From assembly GCA_028274465.1 (NCBI GenBank), contig CM051456.1, positions 77,362,753-77,426,752 on the forward strand: a stretch of 64,000 nucleotides of DNA. The letters run 5' to 3'. Source of the DNA: Plantago ovata (lineage: Eukaryota > Streptophyta > Magnoliopsida > Lamiales > Plantaginaceae). The notes beneath the pieces are model-generated. The model made no database searches, was not told where the DNA came from, and saw only the letters and a program-made list of their open reading frames with translations. This document shows positions 23,112 to 34,815 of this stretch, in pieces. Both the position numbers and the translations under genes were made by a program. Position 1 is the first letter of the stretch. The number at the start of each line of letters is the position of its first letter.

Positions 23112-25189
23112 TGATAGTGTATATGTCCTAGAGACAGTCCTTACTAAGGGCATGGTGCCCTTATAGAGGACATATATGTACTATTACACAGGTCAACATA
23201 ATATAATATATGTTTGTTGCATTTTACTATTGAGTATCACTTTCATATTTATATTACACCAGGCTGCAGCATGTCATATCTTTATTACTGTCTGTATCGA
23301 TATTAAACATGTCCCCTCGGATAGATGACCGATCAAATAGATAGTGGGAGCTATGTGAGTTATCATCTATCCCAAACTCTCCCTAGTCGAGGTTCATCTC
23401 GGATGTGGGGGTCTGAATGAACCAGACAAGACTAGTATGCGTGGAGGTTATACTTGTTGGAGCAAGTGTGAGCCGATCCCACGGCCACGGAACGGATTGT
23501 TGGACAATCAAGGAACGTTCCCATAACTGCGCATAGTTGTTCGAAGAAGCTTTATCGAACAATGGAAGTACCCACCGGACACTCCCATCGATGTATACTC
23601 TACACCGGAGTGTCTATGGGAACCGGTGAGTTGTCGAAGTGATGCCATTCGTCCTTTGTACTTACAGGACTTTAGCATCACATTTGTTGCCCCATATCCT
23701 TGGTGGACCCGTCGATGTCAGCTCTGAATAAGAAGCTGACCTAAGACACGATCCAGGATTATGGCTAAATACAAATGGCGGTGATAAGTGATTCTGTGAA
23801 GGATTCATCTCTCAAGTGTAGCACAGGAGAGCACTACTCATTGTCTGCATAGTTGTGTTGGTAAAGTCACTGGCCAGTGCAAATGACATATTATGATGTT
23901 CATAAGTATATCTTAACCAAGCAACTCCCTGAGACGCCCGTGGATGTATTATTGGGATAGACACTTCATCGATCCTAGATACATTCGAGCAAGTGAGATG
24001 AAGGGACGTTACCATTGCCGCGTTGAGCGCAACAGGCTTCGCAACGAAAGGGTTAGCTTTGAGAAACCTCTCAAAAGTCCTCACGTATTAATATTGCAAA
24101 TGCAACCGTCTAGGAATTCCATGTTGCCTAGTCTAGGACTTGCTTAATACGGTGAGGCCCTATGGGTCACACTATATGGTGATTCAGTCTTTCAGAATAT
24201 CCTTGAAGATGGAATCGCAGTTAATTTGGAATTAATTGTGATTGATGGATTATAATTGATTTGTAATTAATTATAATATTTGGTGGCTCAATTAATGATT
24301 TGGAATTATTAATTGAATTGGCTAATTAATTGTATTTTATGTAAATACAATTAAAGATTATATTTGGAAATATAATGGAGATTTGATTAGAAAGGATATG
24401 TTAATTTAGAATTAACATATGCACTTGGGAAAAATCTACTTGGAGTTTGAATTGCTTTAGAACTATAAGTGGGTCCCAAAATTGGGACCCACCTACTGTC
24501 CCAAGGAAGCACGCGCGCGCGGATAAAGTAGTAGAAGGAGTTTGACTCCTTCCTCTATTAGAAGTCCAAGGGATAAGTTAGATTCTCCTGATTGAGTTTT
24601 AATTTGATTCGGAATGAATCTAGACTTGATGTTGGTTTCTTTGTGCGATAAGAATTAGATTCTTATTCCTTTACGAAGTCTAATTGCTTATGCTTTAGGC
24701 TTCTATTGACTACTATATATAGTAGACTATTAGAGAGTTTTTTACACAGACTAGAATAGACTTTGACAGTCATTCTACCCAGTTTTCTTAGAGAAAATAA
24801 AAACTCTCCCCTCCTCTTTAGCCACCCGCGCGCGCGCCACCACCGGAGGAATTGCCGCCCCGTCTTCTTGGTCACACAAAGAATATCCTAGCATTCTTCC
24901 GATAGGCTGTTCATCCGTGGATACCAAGGTTGAGATTCTAGGAACTGGAAACTAACTCTTATTGTCTTGCAGATATACAGAGTATTGCAGATATCTTCGA
25001 CTTCGACGAAGGAGAAGATACAGCGTAATATTACGAAGACTTGGAAACTGTTTTGGAAGTAAGGTTAGTCTTCTAATTGACGTGTTTATATATATACGAC
25101 ATATGCATAATCAATTAACCTGTGTGTTAAGAACATTTTTGAAATTCCGCTGCGTACCCTAGGGGTAACTCTGACCATATTTTCTTACA
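23112..25189 (+). repeat. copia-1 3' LTR
   Basis: TGATAGTG to TTTTCTTACA, 2,078 bp and uninterrupted, followed by GGAGT (25190-25194). It serves as the reference for the interrupted 5' LTR. The hairpin array recurs at about 24216-24668 with loop changes (TGG to TGT in the second hairpin). Confidence 0.92.
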
Positions 25190-25194
25190 GGAGT

Positions 25195-25442
25195 GTGTTA
25201 GTGCTGGTATGCTTCTCCCATTCGAGAAGGCTCCTCTTCGGAACGACAATTGGATTCAAATCAATCAACCCGTAATGGGGCGCGAAGAGGGGTTTGTGGA
25301 CCCTGAGATCGTCACTTATGCTAATGCGATTAAAGACAGCGATGGGAACTTGCATAATCTGCAGAGTCCTACTCGGGCAGGCGCACCGACCAATAGTGTC
25401 CCGGCGGCTCAGAACGACTTCACGGCTAGTCGGACCCGTTGA
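25195..25442 (+). pseudogene. 3' piece of the unidentified open reading frame, with stop
   Basis: It continues the frame of 2-101 across the copia insertion and ends at TGA (25440-25442). The visible C-terminal part is about 83 residues, including MLLPFEKAPLR and FVDPEIVTYANAIKD. I recognise no family. A duplicate with eight amino-acid changes is at 34568-34815. Because both copies keep the frame to the same stop, it was probably a real coding end before the copia inserted. Confidence 0.45.
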
Positions 25443-26449
25443 TTTGAAGAGCTCGAGAACTTCAGAAGCCCGAGTATGCTCGGTGAAATTGTACCCTTGT
25501 ATTTCTACTTAGATTTTTTTCCGAACAATTTTCTACTGCTTTTAATTTTAATTCGGTCCCTTGTGGCACTGCTCGATCACCGTTGTATTATATCTTGACA
25601 AATGCTTTCCTTGTTTGCTTCAATATAATGTCTTGTACTTCTCTCTCCATTATTTCATACTTGTACTCCTTGTAGTTATGACGTATAACATAGCTTAGAG
25701 TAATAATTTTAGCAGGCTTGCAAGAGATTAGGACCGAGTAGGCTCACTTCTCGCTCTCCTAAAGAACGTAAAATCTAAGTAAATTAGATAATTCACTTCA
25801 AGATAATTCCTAAGTGTTGGAATTTTACTTCTCGATCCGAGCAGTCAGTTGATTCCTATTACTCTCCTCGAATTTTTCTTCTTTGCACAATATAACGATA
25901 TCGGGGAGCTCTTTTCAGATCAAGCAGGCTCTCATAATCGAAGAAATTTCTTTGAGTAGAGTAGGCTCTATGTTGAGAAAATATAGTTGTTGAAAGATAA
26001 GCATTGTATTGATTTGTCGGAAATACAATTAGAATGGGGGGCTTCTCGGCCAACTTTCTTACAACATTTCTGACTCATACAACTTAAACCATAAAACATG
26101 AGGGTACCTCTCACACAAGCCTGTGAATCTCGATCTTGGGCCTTTCACAGGAGCTCTTCAAAAAGCTTGTTCATCAAACAACTCAAGCATAGAACCTCTG
26201 GAGGTTGAAAGTATTCCTGTAACGGTACCGATTTTTGAAGATAGATTTTTTCTCAGAAAATAAAGAAATTTTAGAATTTGAAAGTAACGGTAGTCCGTAA
26301 ATGCAATAACAGACTTCGGCGCCAAAATGCTTACAAAATCTAAAGAATAACGGTCCAACGATAACTAAAATATTTCAAAAATCAAATCCAACGGATAGTG
26401 AAGAATTTAAAAAGTTTTTCTTCTTATTTCGAAAGAACACAAATCTCAG
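25443..26449 (+). other. Flanking sequence without a recognisable gene
   Basis: AT-rich, with no long frame on either strand. It follows the stop of the unidentified frame and runs to the start of the chromovirus LTR. It is duplicated almost unchanged at 34816-35822. Confidence 0.5.
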
Positions 26450-27139
26450 TGTAACACCCAGTCCCAACTCTCAGTCGCTGGACGCCTAGTTTGGTTTGCC
26501 TTCAAAAGAATCTACAAGGAAGGTATTTTGAAAACAGAAAGAGTGTGAGTTAAAGGATCTCAGTGAGGTTCGAATTTTAACAGACAAAAAAGATAAACAA
26601 TTTTTTTTTAAAACAAAAGAATTTGTAAAACATATGATAACATATAGAAACGGATAACAGAAAAGATGAAACAAACAGACATCAGAACAGAAAAGACAGA
26701 CAGATAACAAAACAAAGCAGATTTCGTTGGTGCAGCCCGCCTTATTGCTCCTACTCCCAGATTGCCCTCGTAACTCCCTCCAGAGATGGCCTTCTCTAGA
26801 CAGAAACAGAGCTCCGTGTACTTTGGGGAAACAGATCCTACGACCCTAATAGACCTCAGCGACTTCTGCCTCGCATCTAAAAGGGAATAGGCTAGGAAAT
26901 AATCAAATAACCCGATAGTCCACACTACCCAAGTCTACCTAATTATAACCTAATCGACCGGCCAAACAGACACAGACAGAGCAGATCAAACAATAACAAA
27001 ACAGAGCTCGAGAAATCGAGAACAATCCTGCAGAAGAGTTAGCACAAAAATAGAGTATAGTCTTAAAGGTTGACGCAGAAAATAGTCATACTTAGGACTA
27101 CATACAGTTGCGGAAACATACAGAATACAATACACGTAA

Positions 27140-27284
<145 letters not shown>

Positions 27285-27496
27285 CATATCACATTGCCTT
27301 CCAGGTTTTAAAAATAAATAACTTTGGGGTGAACACTCACCTTAAACCTTGCGAGCAAGAACCACAAAAAGGTACAGCGAACTACTGGCTAACGGCCGGA
27401 CCACCTAAACAGGAAACGTCTAGTTACTAACTAGAAGTCGGAATAAAAGTCAAAACGGTAAAAGCTAAAAAGGTCGAAGGAAAGGTGGCGAAGGTG

Positions 27497-27552
27497 GAAT
27501 TCGAACTTGGGACCTCTAGGTTAGTCTAACAATACCAAAACCAACTAAGCTA
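27497..27552 (-). other. tRNA-like promoter elements in the chromovirus LTR
   Basis: On the minus strand TAGCTTAGTTGG (27552-27541) fits the A-box consensus, and AGTTCGAATTC (27507-27497) fits a B box with two mismatches, 33 bases apart as in a tRNA. No acceptor-stem pairing is evident, so it is a tRNA-derived relic or SINE-like piece, not a tRNA gene. The duplicate is at 50516-50571. Confidence 0.5.
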
Positions 27553-28965
27553 GCAAAACAATCATTTACAAAGTTCAAGGACATAAAGTAGTTAAGGTAC
27601 AGTTTTCGAAAATCACCCTTTAACTCAACTTTTGAAATTAATAAAACACCCTCATTAGTGAATTGCAAAAACAGTATTAAGCTTTCAACAATATCAGAAC
27701 AGTCCTCAAAGGAAAACTCAATTTAACAGTTTAGTCCAGAAAATGTGAAATTACAAATTTACCCTCAAAACAGAAATTGCAGAAAAGTCCATTTAGAACA
27801 CAGAAGCTAAAATTAAACGTCTTTAGAATACGGAAAACAGTCCTCAGTCAACAATGGTCAAATATAAATTGCTAAAAGGTCCTTCAAATTTTCAGAAATC
27901 CCAAAATAGCCCTCACAGGTTAAGGTCATACAAAAACGGTCCCCCAACTTTCTCAAATAATCACATAAAGGTCCACATTAGTCAATACGGGTTCGAATAG
28001 TCCAGATTTGGTCAACGTTCAGTCCATAATTAACAACATACTAATTCCAGTACTATCCTAAGTCCAAGTTCGAGGTTTAAATCAAGGGCAGAGATGGACC
28101 AAGGGCATAATCGTCCAAAAGAAGAGAAACAAAAAGAAAAATGAAAGGGAACCAGAAGGTATACCTTAGACTTAAAACGGAGTGAATCGAACTGCGAAAT
28201 ACAAGAAAACAGAAGGATTAAAACAAGATTCAATTCGAGATTTGAATCTAGCCGAACCAAAACCAGAACCACAGTACTTACCGGGAATGGATTCGGAGCT
28301 GAAGGGGCAGAGACGAGCGAAATGGAACCGGAGAAGAGTGAATCGGGAGCAAAACCGAATCGATGCGGTACAGAGCATGAACAAAACCGGGCGGAGCTGG
28401 GCGGCGCGTGACGGAACAGAACGGAGCCGGCAGGGTTGAATCGGGGTGGAGATGATGATGAATTGATGATGGTGGTCGTAGATGATGGTAGGGTGCTACG
28501 GTGGTGTAGACGGAACAGAGAGGTGGTTTCCGATGGTCTTGGGTGGCGGCCGAAAACAAGATGAGGTGATGTTTGAGGTTGATAAGCGAAAAGGAGAAGA
28601 AGGAGTTTTCTTTTTTTCTCTGATTTCTCCAAGGTGGCGTGTGAGTGAAAGGAAAATAGAGGAATAGTGGAAAGTTCGAGCAAATAAGGTAGGGTTAGGG
28701 TTAATGGAAGATTGGGCCATCAGATGGGCTTTGACCGAGATTGGGCCTTAAGACCACTCGAAAATGGGCCAAGGGAAGAGAGTTCAAGATTCAGCTTTTC
28801 GTAGCCCAATTGACAAAACGAGGCAAAATAAATCTACGCGATCTTTCTAATGTCGAATTCGTTTACGCGGGAAGGAAATTAAATAATTACCAAATAAAAT
28901 AAATTATTTAGGTAATTAAATAATTAGAAAAATAAATAAATAATAAATAAATACGGAGCGTTACA

Positions 28966-29007
28966 CTCCACCTCCCTTAAAAGAAGTTTCGTCCTCGAAA
29001 CTTAACT
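28966..29007 (-). other. Chromovirus polypurine tract and GAGGACGAAACTT motif
   Basis: Minus strand: TTTCGAGGACGAAACTTC, then TTTTAAGGGAGGTGGAG next to the LTR start TGTAACGC. This arrangement is typical of Tekay/Del-type elements. Confidence 0.7.
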
Positions 29008-29167
29008 AGCGTACAACTAACGAACGTGGAACGGATAATCAAATGTCTTCAAACTTCTAATGCCGGGTCAAACGAACACGTTCGCAAGTCAAAGGTTAAA
29101 AGTATTCGTAACTAACCTAAGGAAGTTAAAGCTTGCCTCTTCAACCAGATCATCCAACTATTTATTC

Positions 29168-29593
29168 TCAGTAAAACTTCGATAAATAAACTTCAAGTGA
29201 ATCTATACGAGCGAAAGAAGAGCAGCACGATAACAACAAAACTAAGAAGAAGTTTGTCCACATGAGCGTACCTTTAGCCACACTTGTCGAGGGAGTCTCA
29301 TGTCCGATCATATTATAAACTCTTGGCTTGGCCTTCGTACTACTTCCTTGATTCTTTGAAGTGGTGCCTCCAGATGTTCTTTCTTCCATCAGGGAGTTGC
29401 GTCGCGGACAACAATTGATCTTATGCTCCTTGCTTCCACAAGCCAAGCATACACCTTGCTTCCTCCAACAGTTCTTCTCCTCATGAGTTGTGCCTCCGTA
29501 TAAATTGCAATTTCTTTGAGATGGTTGTTCAGTACTTTCAGCCACATGACGAGATCGACTTTCTTGTTGGCGGCGAGAATACTTGGATGGCAT
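29168..29593 (-). pseudogene. Chromovirus gag C-terminal remnant (zinc knuckles)
   Basis: The minus-strand frame begins at the tandem-duplication junction, so its apparent Met is accidental. It encodes a basic stretch, then two knuckle-like motifs: one degraded here (CNLYGG...HEEKNC; the copy at 52188-52613 has CNFCGG) and one intact (CLACGSKEHKINCCP). A Ser/Thr/Lys linker follows, ending ...SVAKGTLM, where a protease should begin. Instead an unrelated hydrophobic tail runs to a stop. Nucleic-acid binding is the expected role of the knuckles. The fragment is not functional by itself. Confidence 0.65.
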
Positions 29594-30279
29594 TGTCGGC
29601 TAGGCCATATCAATGAAACACGGATTCAAAGACTAATGAAGTTGGACTACTTAGAACCATTTGATTTTGAATCATATGGTACATGTGAAGCTTGTGCTAA
29701 GGGTAAGATGACGAACAAACCTTTCATTGGACAAGGTGTTCGTGCCACTCGCTGCTTGGAGCTCATACATACCGATGTATGTAGACCGTTTAAAGTCCAT
29801 GCGCGTGGGGGTTATCCTTACTTCGTTACCTTTACTGACGATTTCTCAAGGTATGGATATATTTATCTTATGAAGAATAAATCCGAGACCTTTGGGAAAT
29901 TCAAGGAGTTTAGGAACGAGGTCGAGAATGAATTGAACCTAAGGATAGTCACTCTTCGATCAGATCGAGGAGGTGAATACCTTAGCGAAGAATTTATCGA
30001 TTACTTGAAGGAAAATTGAATTCAATCGCAATGGACTCCTCCTGGAACACCACAGTTAAATGGTGTGTCTGAGAGGAGGAATCGAACCCTGTTAGACATG
30101 GTAAGATCAATGATTGGATTCTCCACTCTTCCAAAGTATCTGTGGGGATATGCACTACAAACTCCAATCTACATTCTGAACCGTGTACCATCTAAATCAG
30201 TGGAGAAAACTCCTTATGAGTTATGGAAGGGAAAGAAGCCTTCATTAGGCTATCTTAGACCTTGGGGCGTCCTGCGATA
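29587..30279 (+). pseudogene. copia copy 2 integrase (broken)
   Basis: It runs from [12 protein letters not shown] through the zinc finger (CEACAKGK) and catalytic TDVCRPF, SDRGGEY and [11 protein letters not shown] stop (TGA, 30017-30019) replaces the Gly codon of the usual NGIQ. The frame ends at RPWGVLR-stop (30278-30280), because one base is missing from the WGC codon context. The same lost base is present at 13936, 20943 and 53298, so it predates the duplication. Confidence 0.75.
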
Positions 30280-32469
30280 GTCAAGTTGATGCTCACTGAT
30301 AAGTTAGATGCCAAGGGTGTCAAAGTATATTTCATAGGCTATCCTCGTCAGACGAGAGGCTATGAATTCTATCATGCTGAAGATCACAAGGTGATCGTGT
30401 CTAGAAACGTGAAGTTTTTAGAAGCTGAATACCTGGAAGAAAAGAGGTTAGATGATATGATAGAACTTGAAGAAATTCAAGACTTTGACACGCGCGAACA
30501 TGAGGTCTCTAAATCTTCTGATTTGGACTCAAGTTTAGTGGGAGCTTTCGAATCAGACAAGGGTGATGATATGACACTTGCTAGGCATGTCATAGTCAGT
30601 GGGAGTCCTGTGATTAGATCAACAGTTGAAGGCACACCAATAGAACCCGTTGTTAACCAACCTGTGCAACAAGTTGCACAAGAGCAGCCTCCCGCGAGGG
30701 AACAGGGTCGCGCCCAACGACCAGCTGCATCAGTACCCACTGATAATGTTCGTGTTACACGAAGCCAGAAGAGAAAAGCACCAGAACAAGTCGAGCTCCG
30801 TAGGTCGAAGAGGATCCTAAGAGGACCTCAGAAGCAAAGCCTTATGATAGAAGACATCAGTGAACTTGATGTCGGTTTATCAGATCGGGAAGATCCCGAG
30901 ACCTACAAAGAGGCAATAATTGATATTGACTCAGACAAATGGCAAGAGGCCATGGAATTAGAAATGGATTCAATGTACCAGAACCAAGTTTGGAACTTGG
31001 TAGACTTTCCCCAAGGGGTTAGACCAATTGGGTGCAAATGGGTCTTTAAACGAAAGACAGATGCCGATGGCAAGGTACAAACGCACAAAGCTAAGCTTGT
31101 GGCGAAAGGCTACACGCAAAGGTATGGCATCGATTACGATGAAACCTTTTCACCGGTAGCAAAATTGAAGTCCATTCGAATTCTACTTGCGATAGCTGCC
31201 TACTATGATTATGAAATCTGGCAGATGGATGTAAAGACAGCATTCCTCAATGGCAACCTTGAGGAAGAGGTCTATATGGTACAGCCGGAAGGTTTTATTA
31301 GTAAAACCAGGCCAACTGCTGTATGCAAATTACAAAGATCCATCTCTGGGCTAAAGCAAGCGTCAAGGAGCTGGAATATCCGCTTTGATGAAGCTGTCAA
31401 ATCGTTTGACTTCATCAGAAGCAAGGAAGATCCCTGTGTCTATGCGAGACACAGCGACAAAGGAGTTGTTTTCATGATCATTTATGTAGATGACATCTTG
31501 ATCATGGGAAACAATGTCTCTATGCTAGAAGAGACTAAAGTTAGGTTATCAAGTACCTTCTCGATGAAGGACTTGGGTGAAGCGAACTACATCCTAAGGA
31601 TCAAGATCTTTAGAGATAGATCCAAGAGGATGTTGGGAATGACACAGTCCACCTACATCGACAAAATACTGAAGCGTTATAAGATGGACGACTCAAAAAG
31701 AGGCTTTCTCCCAGCTAGGCATGGGATTGTCTTATCAGTTAAGGATGGTCCTAAAACTGATGAAGAAAGAAATGCAATGAGTCGTGTGCCCTATGCTTCG
31801 GCAGTAGGGTACATAATGTATGCAATGAATTGCACAAGGCCCGATGTGGCATATGCGCTTAGTGTCACTTGTCGACACCAACAGAATCCAGGAGTACCTC
31901 ACTGGACTGCTGTGAAGAACATTCTTAAGTACCTTAGATGGACTAAAGAGATGTTCTTGGTGTTTGGTGGAGAACCAGAATTAAAGATGTCTGGGTATGT
32001 CGACGTTGGATTTGAATCAGATCCTGATGACTTTAAGTCACAGACAGGATACGTATTCAAATTGAACGGAGGAGCTGTCTGTTGGAAGAGCTCTAAGCAA
32101 GCCACGGTTGCTGACTCATCCACAGAGGCCGAGTACATTGCTGCATCAGAAGCATCGAAAGAAGCTGTCTGGATTTCAGAGTTCTTGAAGGAATTGAGGG
32201 TTGTTCCTGCTCCCAGTCCAATAACGATTTATTGTGACAATACGGGCGTCGTCGCTCAAGCTAGGGAGCCTAGATCTACAAACAAGAACAAACATGTACT
32301 TAGAAAAAATCACGTTATACGTCAGATTATAGATAGAGGAGAAGTTAGTATAGAACGTGTCTCTACCACGGACAACGTGGCAGATCCTTTCACCAAGGTC
32401 TTATCAGTGGAAGTCCACTTAAGACATTATGCTAATCTGGGCATTAGGCATAAAGGTGACTGGCTCTAG
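30262..32469 (+). CDS. copia copy 2 reverse transcriptase-RNase H (735 aa open frame)
   Basis: This is the best preserved copia coding part in the window. After the integrase C-terminus and a proline/glutamine-rich linker ([11 protein letters not shown]), reverse transcriptase begins near residue 230 ([12 protein letters not shown]). It has [14 protein letters not shown], the active site YVDD at residues 408-411, and the connection ([15 protein letters not shown]). RNase H follows with [20 protein letters not shown] and YCDNTG. The C-terminus is DPFTKVL...GDWL. It copies element RNA into DNA in the particle. The apparent start is set by the upstream frameshift, so this is a fragment of a polyprotein and not an independent gene. 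One substitution, LGIKI to LRIKI, hits a conserved Gly. Confidence 0.8.
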   Translation: MGRPAIVKLMLTDKLDAKGVKVYFIGYPRQTRGYEFYHAEDHKVIVSRNVKFLEAEYLEEKRLDDMIELEEIQDFDTREHEVSKSSDLDSSLVGAFESDKGDDMTLARHVIVSGSPVIRSTVEGTPIEPVVNQPVQQVAQEQPPAREQGRAQRPAASVPTDNVRVTRSQKRKAPEQVELRRSKRILRGPQKQSLMIEDISELDVGLSDREDPETYKEAIIDIDSDKWQEAMELEMDSMYQNQVWNLVDFPQGVRPIGCKWVFKRKTDADGKVQTHKAKLVAKGYTQRYGIDYDETFSPVAKLKSIRILLAIAAYYDYEIWQMDVKTAFLNGNLEEEVYMVQPEGFISKTRPTAVCKLQRSISGLKQASRSWNIRFDEAVKSFDFIRSKEDPCVYARHSDKGVVFMIIYVDDILIMGNNVSMLEETKVRLSSTFSMKDLGEANYILRIKIFRDRSKRMLGMTQSTYIDKILKRYKMDDSKRGFLPARHGIVLSVKDGPKTDEERNAMSRVPYASAVGYIMYAMNCTRPDVAYALSVTCRHQQNPGVPHWTAVKNILKYLRWTKEMFLVFGGEPELKMSGYVDVGFESDPDDFKSQTGYVFKLNGGAVCWKSSKQATVADSSTEAEYIAASEASKEAVWISEFLKELRVVPAPSPITIYCDNTGVVAQAREPRSTNKNKHVLRKNHVIRQIIDRGEVSIERVSTTDNVADPFTKVLSVEVHLRHYANLGIRHKGDWL

Positions 32470-32472
32470 TCC

Positions 32473-32482
32473 AAGTGGGAGA
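32473..32482 (+). other. copia copy 2 polypurine tract
   Basis: AAGTGGGAGA immediately upstream of the LTR, identical to 23101-23110. Confidence 0.8.
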
Positions 32483-32483
32483 T

Positions 32484-34562
32484 TGATAGTGTATATGTCC
32501 TAGAGACAGTCCTTACTAACGGCATGGTGCCCTTATAGAGGACATATATGTACTATTACACAGGTCAACGTAATATAATATATGTTTGTTGCATTTTACT
32601 ATTGAGTATCGCTTTCATATTTATATTACACCAGGCTGCAGCATGTCATATCTTTATTGCTGTCTGTATCGATATTAAACATGTCCCCTCGGATAGATGA
32701 CCGATCACATAAATAGTGGGAGCTATGTGAGTTATCATCTATCCCAAACTCTCCCTAGTCGAGGTTCATCTCGGATGTGGGGGTCTGAATGAACCAGACA
32801 AGACTAGTATGTGTGGAGGTTATACTTGTTGGAGCAAGTGTGAGCCGATCCCACGGCCACGGAATGGATTGTTGGACAATCAAGGAACGTTCCCATAACT
32901 GCGCATAGTTGTTCGAAGAAGCTTTATCGAACAATGGAAGTACCCACCGGACACTCCCATCGATGTATACTCTACACCGAAGTGTCTATGGGAACCGGTG
33001 AGTTGTCGAAGTGATGCCATTCGTCCTTTGTACTTACAGGACTTTAGCATCACATTTGTTGCCCCATATCCTTGGTGGACCCGTCGATGTCAGCTCTGAA
33101 TAAGCAGCTGACCTAAGACACGATCCAGGATTATGGCTAAATACAAATGGGGTTGATAAGTGATTCTGTGAAGGATTCATCTCTCAAGTGTAGCACAGGA
33201 GAGCACTACTCATTGTCTGCATAGTTCTGTTGGTATAGTCACTGGCCAGTGCAAATGATATATTATGATGGTCATAAGTATATCTTAACCAAGCAACTCC
33301 CTGAGACGCCCGTGGATGTATTATTGGGATAGACACTTCATCGATCCTAGATACATTCGAGCAAGTCAGATGAAGGGACGTTACCATCGCCGCGTTGAGC
33401 GCAACAGGCTTCGCAACGAAAGGGTTAGCTTTGAGAAACCTCTCAAACGTCCTCACGTATTAATATTGCAAATGGAACCGTCTAGGAATTCCATGTTGCC
33501 TAGTCTAGGACTTGCTTAATACGGTGAGGCCCTATGGGTCACACTATGTGGTGATTCAGTCTATCAGAATATCCTTGAAGATGGAATCGCAATTAATTTG
33601 GAATTAATTGTGATTGATGGATTATAATTGATTTGAAATTAATTATAATATTTGGTGGCTCAATTAATAATTTGGAATTATTAATTGAATTGACTAATTA
33701 ATTGTATTTTACGTAAATACAATTAAAGATTATATTTTGGAAATATAATGGAGATTTGATTAGAAAGGATATGTTAATTTAGAATTAACATATGCACTTG
33801 GGAAAAATCTACTTGGAGTTTGAATTGCCTTAGAACTATAAGTGGGTCCCAAAATTGGGACACACCTACTGTCCCTAGGAAGCGCGCGCGGGCGGATAGA
33901 GTAGGGGAAGGAGTTTGACTCCTTCCTCTATTAGAAGTCCAAGGGATAAGTTAGATTTTCCTGATTGAGTTTTAATTTGATTGGGAATGAATCTAGACTT
34001 GATGTTGGTTTCCTTGTGCGATAAGAATTAGATTCTTATTCCTTTACGAAGTCTAATTGCTTATGCTTTAGGCTTCTATTGACTACTAGATATAGTAGAC
34101 TATTAGAGACTTTTTGACACAGACTAGAATAGACTTTGACTGTCATTCTACCCAGTTTTCTTAGAGAAAATAAAAACACTCCCCCCCTCTTTAGCCACCC
34201 GCGCGCGCGCCACCACCGGAGGAATTGCCGCCTCGTCTTCTTGGTCACACAAAGAATATCCTAGCATTCTTCCGATAGGCTGTTCATTCGTGGATACCAA
34301 GGTTGAGGTTCTAGGAGCTGGAAACTAACTCTTATTGTCTTGCAGATATACAAAGTATTGCAGATATCTTCGACTTCGACGAAGGAGAAGATACACCGGA
34401 ATATTACGAAGACTTGGAAGCTGCTTTGGAAGTAAGGTTAGTCTTCTAATTGACGTGTTTATATATATAAGATATATGCATAATCAATTAACCTGTATGT
34501 TAAGAAATTTTTTGAAATTCCGCTGCGTACCCTAGGGGTAACTCTGACCATATTTTCTTACA
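32484..34562 (+). repeat. copia copy 2 3' LTR
   Basis: 2,079 bp, TGATAGTG to CTTACA, followed by GGAGT. The hairpin array lies at about 33592-34038. In its third hairpin the arms are fully paired (CAATTAATAATT/AATTATTAATTG), where copia-1 has a G.U pair. Confidence 0.9.
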
Positions 34563-34567
34563 GGAGT

Positions 34568-34815
34568 GTGTTAGTGCTGGTATGCTTCTCCCATTCGAGA
34601 AGGCTCCTCTTCGGAACGCCAATTGGATTCAAATCAATCAACCCGGAATGGGGCGCGAAGAGGTGTTTGTGGACCCTGAGCTCGTCACTTATGCTAATGC
34701 GATTAAAGACAGCAATGGGAACTTGCACAATCTGCAGAGTCCTACTCGGGCAGGCGCACCGACCAGCAGTGTCCCGGCGGCTCACAACGACTTCACGGCT
34801 AGTCGGACCCGTTGA
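34568..34815 (+). pseudogene. Second copy of the unidentified frame's 3' piece
   Basis: A duplicate of 25195-25442 ending at the same TGA. It has Asp-to-Ala, Val-to-Gly and Ile-to-Leu type changes but no stop. No family recognised. It has no upstream part, since the duplication began inside copia. Confidence 0.45.

Larger units (their letters stand above)
102..25189 (+). mobile_element. Ty1/copia LTR retrotransposon, full length but interrupted (copia-1)
   Basis: The element has two ~2.08 kb LTRs that start TGATAGTG and end TTTTCTTACA. Its primer site TGGTATCAGAGC matches the 3' end of initiator Met tRNA, the polypurine tract is AAGTGGGAGA, and it is flanked by GGAGT. The internal order is gag, CCHC knuckle, protease, integrase, reverse transcriptase, RNase H, which is the copia order. 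The body is longer than the usual 9-10 kb because Athila-like A1 sits in the 5' LTR and because about 6.9 kb appears twice around a run of Ns. The coding part has several stops and frameshifts, so the copy is dead. Assignment to a copia lineage was not attempted. Confidence 0.88.
29587..34562 (+). mobile_element. copia copy 2, 5' truncated (second tandem unit)
   Basis: It starts at ATGGCATTGTCGG in the pre-integrase finger, equivalent to 20255 in copia-1, and continues through pol and the 3' LTR to the same GGAGT flank (34563-34567) and the same unidentified frame. It has no 5' LTR, primer site or gag. The shared flank and the shared integrase frameshift show that it arose by tandem duplication and not by transposition. 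Confidence 0.85.

Noticed and set aside
27497..27552. True tRNA gene
   Set aside because: A and B boxes are present, but I see no acceptor stem pairing or clear anticodon arm, and it lies in an LTR.
28030..28683. Minus-strand 217-codon frame in the chromovirus LTR, kept in both copies
   Set aside because: Pro/Ser/Leu-rich low complexity, lies within LTR sequence next to AACCCTAACCC, and is preserved only because the LTR was recently duplicated.
28685..28710. Interstitial telomere repeat (TTAGGG-like) near the chromovirus leader
   Set aside because: Only about two units (AGGGTTAGGGTT); this is the common telo-box-like leader motif of plant transcripts, not a telomere tract.
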